Origin: an uncultured Collinsella sp.
GTDB lineage: Bacteria; Actinomycetota; Coriobacteriia; Coriobacteriales; Coriobacteriaceae
NCBI GenBank assembly: GCA_900547125.1
Contig: URFU01000033.1
Coordinates: 1 to 18,499, forward strand
DNA: 18,499 nt
Direction: 5' to 3'
Positions 12,568-18,499 of the stretch are shown piece after piece. A model generated the notes under the pieces. It made no database searches and was not told where the DNA came from. It saw only the letters and a list, made by a program, of their open reading frames with translations. The first letter of the stretch is position 1. The number at the start of each line of letters is the position of its first letter. The translations under genes and the position numbers were made by a program.

Positions 12568-15111
12568 GTGTCTGATCAACAACAAGAAAACGAAATAACG
12601 ACGACGCAAACGGCTCCCGCTGCACCGGTTACGTCGGACCAGGCCGTGCTTTCCGCGCCGGCGCAGGTCTCGGCTCCCGAGGCGCTTAAGGCCGCCGCGC
12701 CCACCATGCCCGTTGCTAGCGAGGAGGCTGCTCCCGCTAAGCCTAAGCGCACGCGTCGTTTGGCCAAGCCTGCTGTGGACGGCGAGGATGCCGAAAAGCC
12801 CAAGCGTCGTACGACGCGCACCACGCGCGCGAAGCGCCCCGTTGCCACCGATGCTTCGGCCCCCATTTCCGATGAGGTCGCGCAGGCCCGTGCACTGGCG
12901 CAGATTAGCGAGGCCCAGGTTGTGCGTGCCCGCCGTCGCGCTGCCGAGCGCGAGGCCGCGGCATTGACTGAGCTCGCTGCGCCGGTCACCCCCGAGGCTC
13001 CTGCTGCCGAACAGTCGGCCGAGAAGACGGCACCGCGCACGCGTCGCCGTGCGGCAGCCAAGACGCAGCAGCCCGTCGAGCAGCTGACTCCTGAGGTCGC
13101 TGAAGCTCCGGCTCGTTCTGCGGCAGGGGAGGGCGCTTCCTCCGCTGAGCCCGTCGTGCACGCTGGGGTCAACGAGGTTCCCGTCGTTGATCCGGCTCTG
13201 CGCCCGCATCGTCGCGGCCGCAAGCCCAAGGCGTATGTTGAGGCCGAGAAAGCCGCTGCCGCAGCAGCTGCTGCCCAGGGCGCAGCGGTGACGGCCGAGC
13301 CTACGGCCACGGTCGATGCCCCGGTCCAGTACGCTCCGTCCACCGAGGCTCCCGCATCTGCCGATGCCGAGCCCGCCGATGTCCGTCCCGGCCGCAGCCG
13401 TCGCACCGCGGCAAAGCGCTCGACGAAGGCGAAGGTCAAGGCTGAGGCCAAGCCCGTCGACGACAAGTCCTCCGAGGCAAACGCCGATGCCGCTTCCGAG
13501 GCCGAGAACGTCGACCAACCGGCAACTGATAAGCCCAAGCGTGCGCGCAAGAAGTCCGCAAAGGCCAAGGTTGCCGAGCGGCAGGGCGACGCCGAACCCA
13601 GCAACCATGCCAACGCCGACGCCAAGGCAGAGGGCGAGGCTCCGTCCAACGCCGATACGCCTACAGCCGCGGCTGATGGGGGCGTCGAGAACGAAGAGGG
13701 CGCCCGCCCCAGCCGCCGTCAGCACAAGCGCAACGATGAGCGCAACGACCGCAAGGACGAGCGCAACAACGACCGCCGCAGCCGTCAGCGCGACCGCAAA
13801 CAGCGCAACAAGGAGCGCAGCGCCGCCCCCACCGAACCGACGCTTTCGCGCGAGGAGCTTGCGGCCATGAAGGTCGCCGAGCTGCGCGAGAAGGCAAAAG
13901 AGTTCGAGATCGAGACGACCGGCAAGAAGAAGGCCGAGCTCGTCGAGGAGATCTACACCACCGCCGCGAAGGCAGAGGGCTTCCGCGATATTCAGGGCAT
14001 CCTGCAGATTCGCCCGGACAGCTCCGGTATCATCCACGCCCACGGTTACATGAAGTCCAACGAAGACGCCTTCGTCCCCGCTTACCTCATCCGCTCCGCA
14101 CGCCTGCGCACGGGCGATGTCATCGAGGGCTCACTGCGCCCCTCGCGCGGCGGCGACAAGCGCGCCGGCCTCGCCAAGATCACGACCGTTAACGGCATGG
14201 ATCCCGAGCAGATCCGCAACCGCCCCAAGTTCGGCGACCTTACCCCGGTCTATCCCAACGAGCCGCTGCGCATGGAGCACGGCAAGGATTCCATCACCGG
14301 TCGCGCCATCGATATCGTGTCACCGATCGGCAAGGGCCAGCGTGGCCTGATCGTGTCGCCGCCCAAGGCCGGCAAGACAACGATCCTCAAGAAGATCTGC
14401 CAGTCCATCTCGATCAACAACCCCGAGGTGCACCTCATCTGCCTGCTCGTCGACGAGCGCCCCGAAGAGGTCACCGATATGCAGCGCTCCATCAAGGGGG
14501 AGGTCGTTGCCTCGACCTTCGATATGCCTGCCGAGAACCATACCCGCGTGGCCGAGCTCGTCATCGAGCGCGCCAAGCGCATTGTGGAGCTGGGCGGCGA
14601 TGTCGTGGTGGTGCTCGACTCCATCACGCGTCTTGCCCGCGCCTACAACTTGGCGGCGCCTGCCTCGGGCCGCATCCTTTCGGGCGGTGTCGATTCGGCG
14701 GCCCTGTATCCGCCCAAGCGTTTCCTGGGTGCAGCCCGCAATATCGAGAACGGAGGCTCGCTCACCATCCTCGCCTCCGCCCTCATCGACACCGGCTCCA
14801 AGATGGATGAGGTCATCTTTGAGGAGTTCAAGGGCACCGGCAACATGGAGCTCAAGCTCGACCGCGATCTTGCCGACCGCCGCATCTTCCCGGCCATCGA
14901 CCCCGTTGCCTCCGGTACGCGCAACGAGGACCTGCTGGTCGACGAGCAGATGCGCCCGTTTGTCTTTGGCCTGCGTCGCATCCTTGCCGGCATGAACAAC
15001 ACCGAGCGCGCGGCGGCGTCGTTTATCAAGGGTCTTAAGGGCACCAACACCAACCAGGAGTTCCTGGTGCGTTCGGCCAAAAAACACAGCGACTACGAGC
15101 AGACGTTTTAG
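12568..15111 (+). CDS. rho: Transcription termination factor Rho with a ~425-residue N-terminal extension
   Basis: An 847-residue protein, twice the length of E. coli Rho (419). The canonical Rho begins near residue 427 with LSREELAAMKVAELREKAKE (Rho N-terminal helix bundle). Next come the RNA-binding cold-shock-like domain (EGFRDIQGILQIRPD ... FVPAYLIRSARLRTGD) and the RecA-type ATPase: Walker A SPPKAGKT (597-604, Lys603), LLVDERPEEVTDMQR, Walker B VVVLDSITRLARAYN, the Q-loop region GGVDSAALYPPKRFLGAARN, and GTGNMELKLDRDLADRRIFPAID. Rho is a hexameric RNA translocase that ends transcripts. Residues 1-425 are low complexity (Ala, Pro, Glu, Lys, Arg) with basic patches such as KPKRTRR and KPKRARKK. 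They end in a dense Arg/Asp/Asn segment (about 383-418; RNDERNDRKDERNNDRR), likely RNA-binding. The GTG start at 12568 is the first plausible start in frame. A terminator follows. Confidence 0.96.
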   Translation: MSDQQQENEITTTQTAPAAPVTSDQAVLSAPAQVSAPEALKAAAPTMPVASEEAAPAKPKRTRRLAKPAVDGEDAEKPKRRTTRTTRAKRPVATDASAPISDEVAQARALAQISEAQVVRARRRAAEREAAALTELAAPVTPEAPAAEQSAEKTAPRTRRRAAAKTQQPVEQLTPEVAEAPARSAAGEGASSAEPVVHAGVNEVPVVDPALRPHRRGRKPKAYVEAEKAAAAAAAAQGAAVTAEPTATVDAPVQYAPSTEAPASADAEPADVRPGRSRRTAAKRSTKAKVKAEAKPVDDKSSEANADAASEAENVDQPATDKPKRARKKSAKAKVAERQGDAEPSNHANADAKAEGEAPSNADTPTAAADGGVENEEGARPSRRQHKRNDERNDRKDERNNDRRSRQRDRKQRNKERSAAPTEPTLSREELAAMKVAELREKAKEFEIETTGKKKAELVEEIYTTAAKAEGFRDIQGILQIRPDSSGIIHAHGYMKSNEDAFVPAYLIRSARLRTGDVIEGSLRPSRGGDKRAGLAKITTVNGMDPEQIRNRPKFGDLTPVYPNEPLRMEHGKDSITGRAIDIVSPIGKGQRGLIVSPPKAGKTTILKKICQSISINNPEVHLICLLVDERPEEVTDMQRSIKGEVVASTFDMPAENHTRVAELVIERAKRIVELGGDVVVVLDSITRLARAYNLAAPASGRILSGGVDSAALYPPKRFLGAARNIENGGSLTILASALIDTGSKMDEVIFEEFKGTGNMELKLDRDLADRRIFPAIDPVASGTRNEDLLVDEQMRPFVFGLRRILAGMNNTERAAASFIKGLKGTNTNQEFLVRSAKKHSDYEQTF

Positions 15112-15152
15112 ACCATAAGCCGCACGCAATATCGCTATAAGAACGGGCAATC

Positions 15153-15183
15153 GGGCCGGGGTTTATGCCCCGGCCCTTTCTTT
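15153..15183 (+). terminator. Intrinsic terminator of rho
   Basis: Perfect 9-bp GC-rich stem GGGCCGGGG (15153-15161) / CCCCGGCCC (15168-15176), loop TTTATG, followed by TTTCTTT. It lies 41 bp after the rho stop. Confidence 0.92.
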
Positions 15184-15426
15184 ATGGCGCCACTCGGCAA
15201 CATTTTTTGACCATATGACCGACAAGCAGCAGTTTTCGAGCAACAATCCGGCCTCATCGCTTGCAATCGGAGGGTCGGTTTCGCATAATAACTTTTAAGC
15301 TTCGCGACGGAAAACGCAGATGAAACGAACCATATACCGTTGCTTTGGGACGCATGTCCCGCTTCATCTTCTCTCGCGCAGCCAACTAAATGATGCGATT
15401 TGGGTGCTGGAAGATGGGGAGAGCTC
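15184..15426. other. Intergenic region before the two-TM protein, with a nested GGGAC palindrome
   Basis: No gene is seen. A nested inverted repeat lies at 15318-15369: outer arms AGATGAAACG / CGCTTCATCT (9 of 10 pairs) enclose GGGACGCATGTCCC (15347-15360), a near-perfect 5-bp-arm palindrome of the GGGGAC type. The promoter at 15261-15289 lies just upstream, so the structure would be in the leader of the next transcript. Confidence 0.55.
15261..15289 (+). promoter_or_regulatory. Putative sigma70-type promoter for the two-TM protein and VanZ genes
   Basis: TTGCAA (15261-15266), an exact 17-bp spacer, then CATAAT (15284-15289). It is the best promoter match seen in the window, with a leader of roughly 130 nt before the ATG at 15427. 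Confidence 0.55.
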
Positions 15427-16878
15427 ATGGCTTCTTCTGATGCAACACAACGAGCAGTCCTTGCCGGACTTTCCTGCGGGATCGGCCTTGCCGCCCCCGT
15501 AGTGATGTATGCTGCGACGTTGCCGTTCTCGTCGGTTAATGAGACGGTTGTCGCGGGCGCTGTTCCCTTTGCCGTTGGTGCGGTGGCGGGCGTGGGCATC
15601 TACGCAGCCTCGCTGGGCATCTCCGAGTATCGCGCCGAGCACGATGGCCGCTTGTTTGAGCCCGATGCCGTGGGCGGCGCCGCTCAGTTTGGCCGGACCC
15701 ACAACGAGTTCAAGACCGCCTCGATTCCCGCGCAGCAGCAGGGGGCGGCGCCTCGGCCTTCGGTCCCGGCCGATCAGGCCAATGCCGCACAGCCTTCTTC
15801 CGCATTTCTCTCCGGCCTGACCGGTGCGTTCCAGCGCCGCCACGTCGACGATGGCGTTCCCACCATCGCGCGCGCGGCCAACGCCATGGATGAGGCCGAT
15901 GCGTGGTCTATGATCGACAGCATGCTCGATGACGATTCTCCGGTCAGCTGCGATCCAACGCGTTCGCGCGATGTCTACCAGGTTGCAATCGACGAGCTCA
16001 CCAACGGTGGAAAGACTGGCTCTTACAATCGCGATGACATCGCCGCTGCTGCACGCGCCGTCTCGGGCTCTCACGCCGCCCCTGCAGGCAGCACCGCAGC
16101 CTTCGTGGCGCTTGTTGCCATTGCCGCCAACAATGCCGCCTATAACGGCGCGTCGTCGGCTGCGTACACTTCTGCCGCGGCGGCCGCTTCGGCCGGCCAG
16201 CAGAGCGCAGCTCAGCCGGTTCCCTCCGCCGATCCCTTTGCCGACGAGCCTCTGGCTGTCGACGAGGAGACCATCGCCGCTCGCCGTGCTGCCGAAAGCT
16301 CGCTTTGGGGCGCTTCGGCCCAAATGCAGGCCGCGGAGGCGGCGCCGTACAACGCCAAGCTCGCCAGCATGCCCATCATTTCCGATGCCAAGGGTGTGGA
16401 TCTTTCCGATCTGGACGAGCCTGCCGCCATCACCGCTTCTATCGATGCCCAAGCTCGCGTGGATACCGGCAGCCTCCCCGATGCCTCTCTTGAGGAAGAT
16501 GTCCCCATGGCCGATTATTCGGGCCACGAGGACATGTGGGCCGCCGCCATGGCGATCATGGACGAGGTTGCCGAGCCCGCCCCCGTGGCGGTGCCCACGC
16601 CTGCAGCCTCACCTGTCTCGGCTGCTCCCGTCTATGTCGGTCGCCACAGTTCCGTGCTTCCCGAGGATACCGCGCGTATCTCGCGCGAGGGTATCGAGCG
16701 TGCCGAGGCTATCGCTGCCGGCGTTATGGAAAACCGTCGCCATGAGCGCGTCAATCAGATTCTCGAGGAAGAGATCAACCGTCTGCAGTCTGCGGCCGTC
16801 AAGCGCACGGGCCGTGCCTATTTAAGCGTTATCGAAGGCGGTACCGCCAGCTTTACGCCGCTGCGTGCGGAGGCATAA
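15427..16878 (+). CDS. Unrecognised two-TM membrane protein with a long Ala-rich cytoplasmic-like region
   Basis: A 483-residue protein whose family I do not recognise. Two hydrophobic segments at about 11-31 and 40-64 form a hairpin anchor. The rest is a long Ala/Pro/Asp/Ser-rich, probably disordered region with some ordered-looking pieces: DEADAWSMIDSMLDDD near 158-173, RDVYQVAIDEL, and an acidic stretch DLSDLDEPAAI. It closes with a charged amphipathic helix and a compact end (about 421-483: ISREGIERAEAIAAGV, RRHERVNQILEEEINRL, YLSVIEGGTASF), which looks the most conserved in character. The ATG at 15427 is chosen over an earlier in-frame ATG at 15400 because GGGGAGAG lies just before it and the TM hairpin follows. 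It ends 8 bp before the VanZ-like gene, so the two are probably one operon. A scaffold or envelope role is speculation. Confidence 0.75.
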   Translation: MASSDATQRAVLAGLSCGIGLAAPVVMYAATLPFSSVNETVVAGAVPFAVGAVAGVGIYAASLGISEYRAEHDGRLFEPDAVGGAAQFGRTHNEFKTASIPAQQQGAAPRPSVPADQANAAQPSSAFLSGLTGAFQRRHVDDGVPTIARAANAMDEADAWSMIDSMLDDDSPVSCDPTRSRDVYQVAIDELTNGGKTGSYNRDDIAAAARAVSGSHAAPAGSTAAFVALVAIAANNAAYNGASSAAYTSAAAAASAGQQSAAQPVPSADPFADEPLAVDEETIAARRAAESSLWGASAQMQAAEAAPYNAKLASMPIISDAKGVDLSDLDEPAAITASIDAQARVDTGSLPDASLEEDVPMADYSGHEDMWAAAMAIMDEVAEPAPVAVPTPAASPVSAAPVYVGRHSSVLPEDTARISREGIERAEAIAAGVMENRRHERVNQILEEEINRLQSAAVKRTGRAYLSVIEGGTASFTPLRAEA

Positions 16879-16886
16879 TTTGCCGC

Positions 16887-17336
16887 ATGGTTAAGGTCGA
16901 TCGAAAATGGGCGCTTGCCGCCTGCGCCATGGTGCTCGTCATTTGGGGCAATTCTCTGGTTCCCGGTACGGGGGCTGGTTCATTAAGCCTGTCGATCATG
17001 GAATCCATTCGCGGCTTTTTGCAGGCCCTGGGGCTTCCATACGAGTGGGTGACCAACTTCGTCGTGCGTAAGTGCGCCCATTTTACTGAGTACATGGTGC
17101 TTGGCATCTTGGCGACGTACGCCTTCGACCTCGAAGGTCAGCGCACGTTTGATGTGTTGCTGCCCACGGCGGTGTTCTTGCTGCTTGTCCCCTCTATCGA
17201 CGAGACGATTCAGCTTTTTGTGCCCGGTCGCGCCGGCATGATTACCGATGTGATGATCGACGGCTGCGGGGCGCCGACGGGCGTCGCGCTTCGATATCTC
17301 TTACGGTCGCTGATATGTACCAAAAAGGCCGCCTAG
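16887..17336 (+). CDS. VanZ-like family membrane protein
   Basis: A 149-residue integral membrane protein of the VanZ-like family. Hydrophobic segments lie at about 8-24, 68-84 and 89-107, with a weaker one near 125-140. Family blocks are FVVRKCAHFTEYMVLGIL (about 58-75) and PSIDETIQLFVPGRAGMITDVMIDGCGAPTGV (about 107-138). VanZ is linked to low-level teicoplanin resistance, but most family members are not resistance genes and have no settled function. The context here (no vanA/vanH genes) argues against a resistance cassette. The start at 16887 follows the upstream stop by 8 bp. The nearest ribosome binding site (GGAGG at 16870-16874) overlaps the end of the upstream gene, suggesting translational coupling. 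The stop codon lies inside the terminator hairpin. Confidence 0.88.
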   Translation: MVKVDRKWALAACAMVLVIWGNSLVPGTGAGSLSLSIMESIRGFLQALGLPYEWVTNFVVRKCAHFTEYMVLGILATYAFDLEGQRTFDVLLPTAVFLLLVPSIDETIQLFVPGRAGMITDVMIDGCGAPTGVALRYLLRSLICTKKAA

Positions 17337-17364
17337 GACGTTTTGCTTGGTCTTAGGCGGCCTT
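17325..17364 (+). terminator. Terminator hairpin overlapping the VanZ-like stop codon
   Basis: Arms AAGGCCGCCTAGGAC (17325-17339) and its complement with one wobble (17350-17364), with a 10-nt loop. The left arm contains the TAG stop. There is only a weak T-rich tail (TT, later TTTT). It sits between the convergent VanZ and sugar kinase genes and may serve both. Confidence 0.75.
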
Positions 17365-17450
17365 ATGCGTTTTGGGGGCTCCTGTGGGGCGTGACGGCGT
17401 TGTCCGGGCGTTTTGTGAGTTTGGCTACGCCGCACGTCGTTGAGGTGTCC

Positions 17451-18341
17451 TTACTGGAGCGCCTGTGCACCCAGGGCCAGGCAGCCCATGATGCCCTGTT
17501 TGCCCTCGAGGCTGTTGTTGACAATATAGGAATCGATGTCGTTGACCTCGGGCGTGACGATATAGCCGTTGAGCATCTCGGCGCACTTTTTGCGTGCGAG
17601 CGGCACGATGGGGGTGTGGGCGGCCACGCCGCCGCCGATGATGATCTTTTGCGGTGCGTAGCACAGCGTGTAGGTCATGAGCGCCTGTGCCAGATAGCCT
17701 GCGAGCAGGTCCATGGCCTCCGGGTCATCGGCCATGTCTCCGGCGCTCTTGCCATCCCAGCGCTTTTTAACGCCAGGGCCGGCGATGAGGCCCTCGAGGC
17801 AGTTGTCATGGAAGGGGCAAGCACTATGCTCGCCGATGGTGTCGCGCGGGTCGCGCGTGACCAGGATGTGGCCGGCCTCGGGATGCATCATGCCGTGTAC
17901 GAGCTTACCGCCCGAGAGCACGCCGGCGCCCACACCGGTGCCGATGGTCAGGTAGACCACGTCCGTGAGGCCCTGGGCGCAACCAAAGGTGACCTCGCCC
18001 AAGCAGGCAACGTTGACGTCGGTGTCGTAGCCGCAGGGAATATTGAGCTCGTTTTGGATGGTGCCCAGCAGGTCGAAGTAGCGCCATGCCGTTTTGGGCG
18101 TCTCCAGGATCTTGCCGTATTGGGGCGAGGCGGGGTTGACCGCGGTGGGGCCAAAGGCGCCGATGCCCAGCGCGGCGATGCCCTTGTCGGCAAACCATGC
18201 ATTGACGGCCTCAACGGTCTCCTGCGGGGTTGTGGTCGCAATCTGCTCGCGCTCCAGGACCGTGCCGTCCGCATAGCCCGTGGCGCACACCATCTTTGTG
18301 CCGCCGGCCTCGAGCGCTCCGATAAGCTGCTGCTCTGCCAT
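17451..18341 (-). CDS. ROK-family sugar kinase, probable fructokinase
   Basis: A 296-residue ROK kinase, close in length to known bacterial ROK fructokinases. Features: N-terminal phosphate-binding IGALEAGGTKMVCA (7-20), IGAFGP (60-65), the catalytic Asp in YDTDVNVACLGE (Asp108), and the ATP-binding TIGTGVGAG (132-140). HPEAGH (153-158) and the ROK zinc site (His158, Cys175, His178, Cys181 in ACPFHDNCLEGL) follow. GIGAFGPTAVNPAS with EAGGTK and SAWRYFDL-like KTAWRYFDL resembles ScrK/YdhR-type fructokinases, which phosphorylate fructose (and sometimes mannose) with ATP in the cytoplasm. Substrate specificity is inferred. The ATG at 18341 has GAGAGGG upstream. It has no DNA-binding domain, so it is a kinase and not a ROK repressor. 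It is divergent from the gene starting at 18455. Confidence 0.9.
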   Translation of the reverse strand: MAEQQLIGALEAGGTKMVCATGYADGTVLEREQIATTTPQETVEAVNAWFADKGIAALGIGAFGPTAVNPASPQYGKILETPKTAWRYFDLLGTIQNELNIPCGYDTDVNVACLGEVTFGCAQGLTDVVYLTIGTGVGAGVLSGGKLVHGMMHPEAGHILVTRDPRDTIGEHSACPFHDNCLEGLIAGPGVKKRWDGKSAGDMADDPEAMDLLAGYLAQALMTYTLCYAPQKIIIGGGVAAHTPIVPLARKKCAEMLNGYIVTPEVNDIDSYIVNNSLEGKQGIMGCLALGAQALQ

Positions 18342-18379
18342 AGCGTCCCTCTCTATTGGGCGAGTTACTTCACCTCTAA

Positions 18380-18414
18380 AGTATAGCGCCCTAAAAAACT
18401 AAGAAAGCGCTATA
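18380..18414. promoter_or_regulatory. Operator-like inverted repeat overlapping the sugar kinase promoter
   Basis: Perfect 8-bp arms TATAGCGC (18382-18389) and GCGCTATA (18407-18414) are separated by 17 bp of A-rich sequence. On the minus strand TATACT (18380-18385) is a good -10 box for the kinase gene and overlaps the left arm. A TATAAA (18411-18416) on the plus strand overlaps the right arm and could serve the divergent gene. This layout suits a dimeric repressor controlling both genes. Confidence 0.5.
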
Positions 18415-18454
18415 AAAAGACACCTAGCAACCCAACAGACAAAGCGAGGATTCT

Positions 18455-18499
18455 TTGGAGCTTTTTGAAGTTGGGCAGACTCTACACGCGCGGCTTGAT
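18455..18499 (+). CDS. Start of an unidentified gene (partial, 15 codons)
   Basis: A TTG start at 18455 preceded by GCGAGGA (18444-18450) opens a frame reading (M)ELFEVGQTLHARLD to the window end without a stop. Too short to assign a family. The ribosome binding site, the divergent layout and the shared operator-like repeat support it being real. Confidence 0.5.
   Translation, partial: MELFEVGQTLHARLD

Noticed and set aside
12460..14043. 527-codon minus-strand frame opposite the rho extension
   Set aside because: The Leu/Gly/Arg repeats are a by-product of the biased codons in the Rho extension. It has no motif and no ribosome binding site.
16887..17336. Glycopeptide resistance locus (VanZ)
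   Set aside because: Only a VanZ-like family protein is present; no vanH, vanA, vanX or VanRS-type genes are nearby. Most family members are not resistance determinants.
17343..18386. 347-codon plus-strand frame opposite the sugar kinase
   Set aside because: The minus strand encodes an intact ROK kinase with its zinc and ATP motifs, so this frame is a shadow.

Overview
The window reads as a high-GC chromosomal segment of a Coriobacteriia gut actinobacterium, most likely Collinsella or a close relative. This is inferred from strong G/C third-position bias, an actinobacterial-type Rho with a very long charged N-terminal extension, a CarD-family RNA polymerase regulator, and intergenic GGGGAC-containing palindromes of a kind I associate with this group. 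No database search was possible. Most of the window is housekeeping and metabolic genes. I see no rRNA, tRNA, CRISPR array, transposase, integrase or phage gene.

Layout. 1-2470 (minus): the N-terminus of an RNA m5C methyltransferase lies downstream of a divergent methionyl-tRNA synthetase-like protein. 2603-5133 (plus): a membrane zincin-like DUF3267 protein, then queH and queA, two steps of the queuosine tRNA-modification pathway. A perfect 34-bp inverted repeat sits directly before queH. 5134-5367: a hairpin followed by a long nested stem-loop between convergent genes. 5368-6786 (minus): an S33 prolyl-aminopeptidase-like hydrolase, divergent from proA (6900-8186, plus). 8258-9459 (minus): an HD-domain protein and a CarD-family regulator, each followed by a copy of the same terminator hairpin. 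9802-11655 (plus): argS. 11656-12567: a 0.9-kb gene-free stretch with two long-inverted-repeat elements and the rho promoter and leader. 12568-15111 (plus): rho. 15427-17336 (plus): an unrecognised two-TM protein and a VanZ-like protein. 17451-18341 (minus): a ROK-family sugar kinase, divergent from a gene cut by the window end.

How the genes relate. A translation and tRNA theme recurs (RNA methyltransferase, MetRS-like, QueH, QueA, ArgRS), with transcription control (CarD, Rho) and small-molecule metabolism (ProA, peptidase, sugar kinase). These look like separate short transcription units rather than one pathway.

The more unusual material is mainly non-coding. It comprises the paired ~150-bp inverted-repeat elements upstream of rho, the nested ~98-nt stem-loop after queA, the queH-leader palindrome, and a scattered family of GGGGAC/GTCCCC intergenic repeats, two copies of which act as terminators. 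Among proteins, the outliers are the MetRS-like protein without a recognisable KMSKS loop, the ~425-residue disordered Rho extension, and the unrecognised two-TM protein paired with VanZ. I found no clear new multi-gene system.
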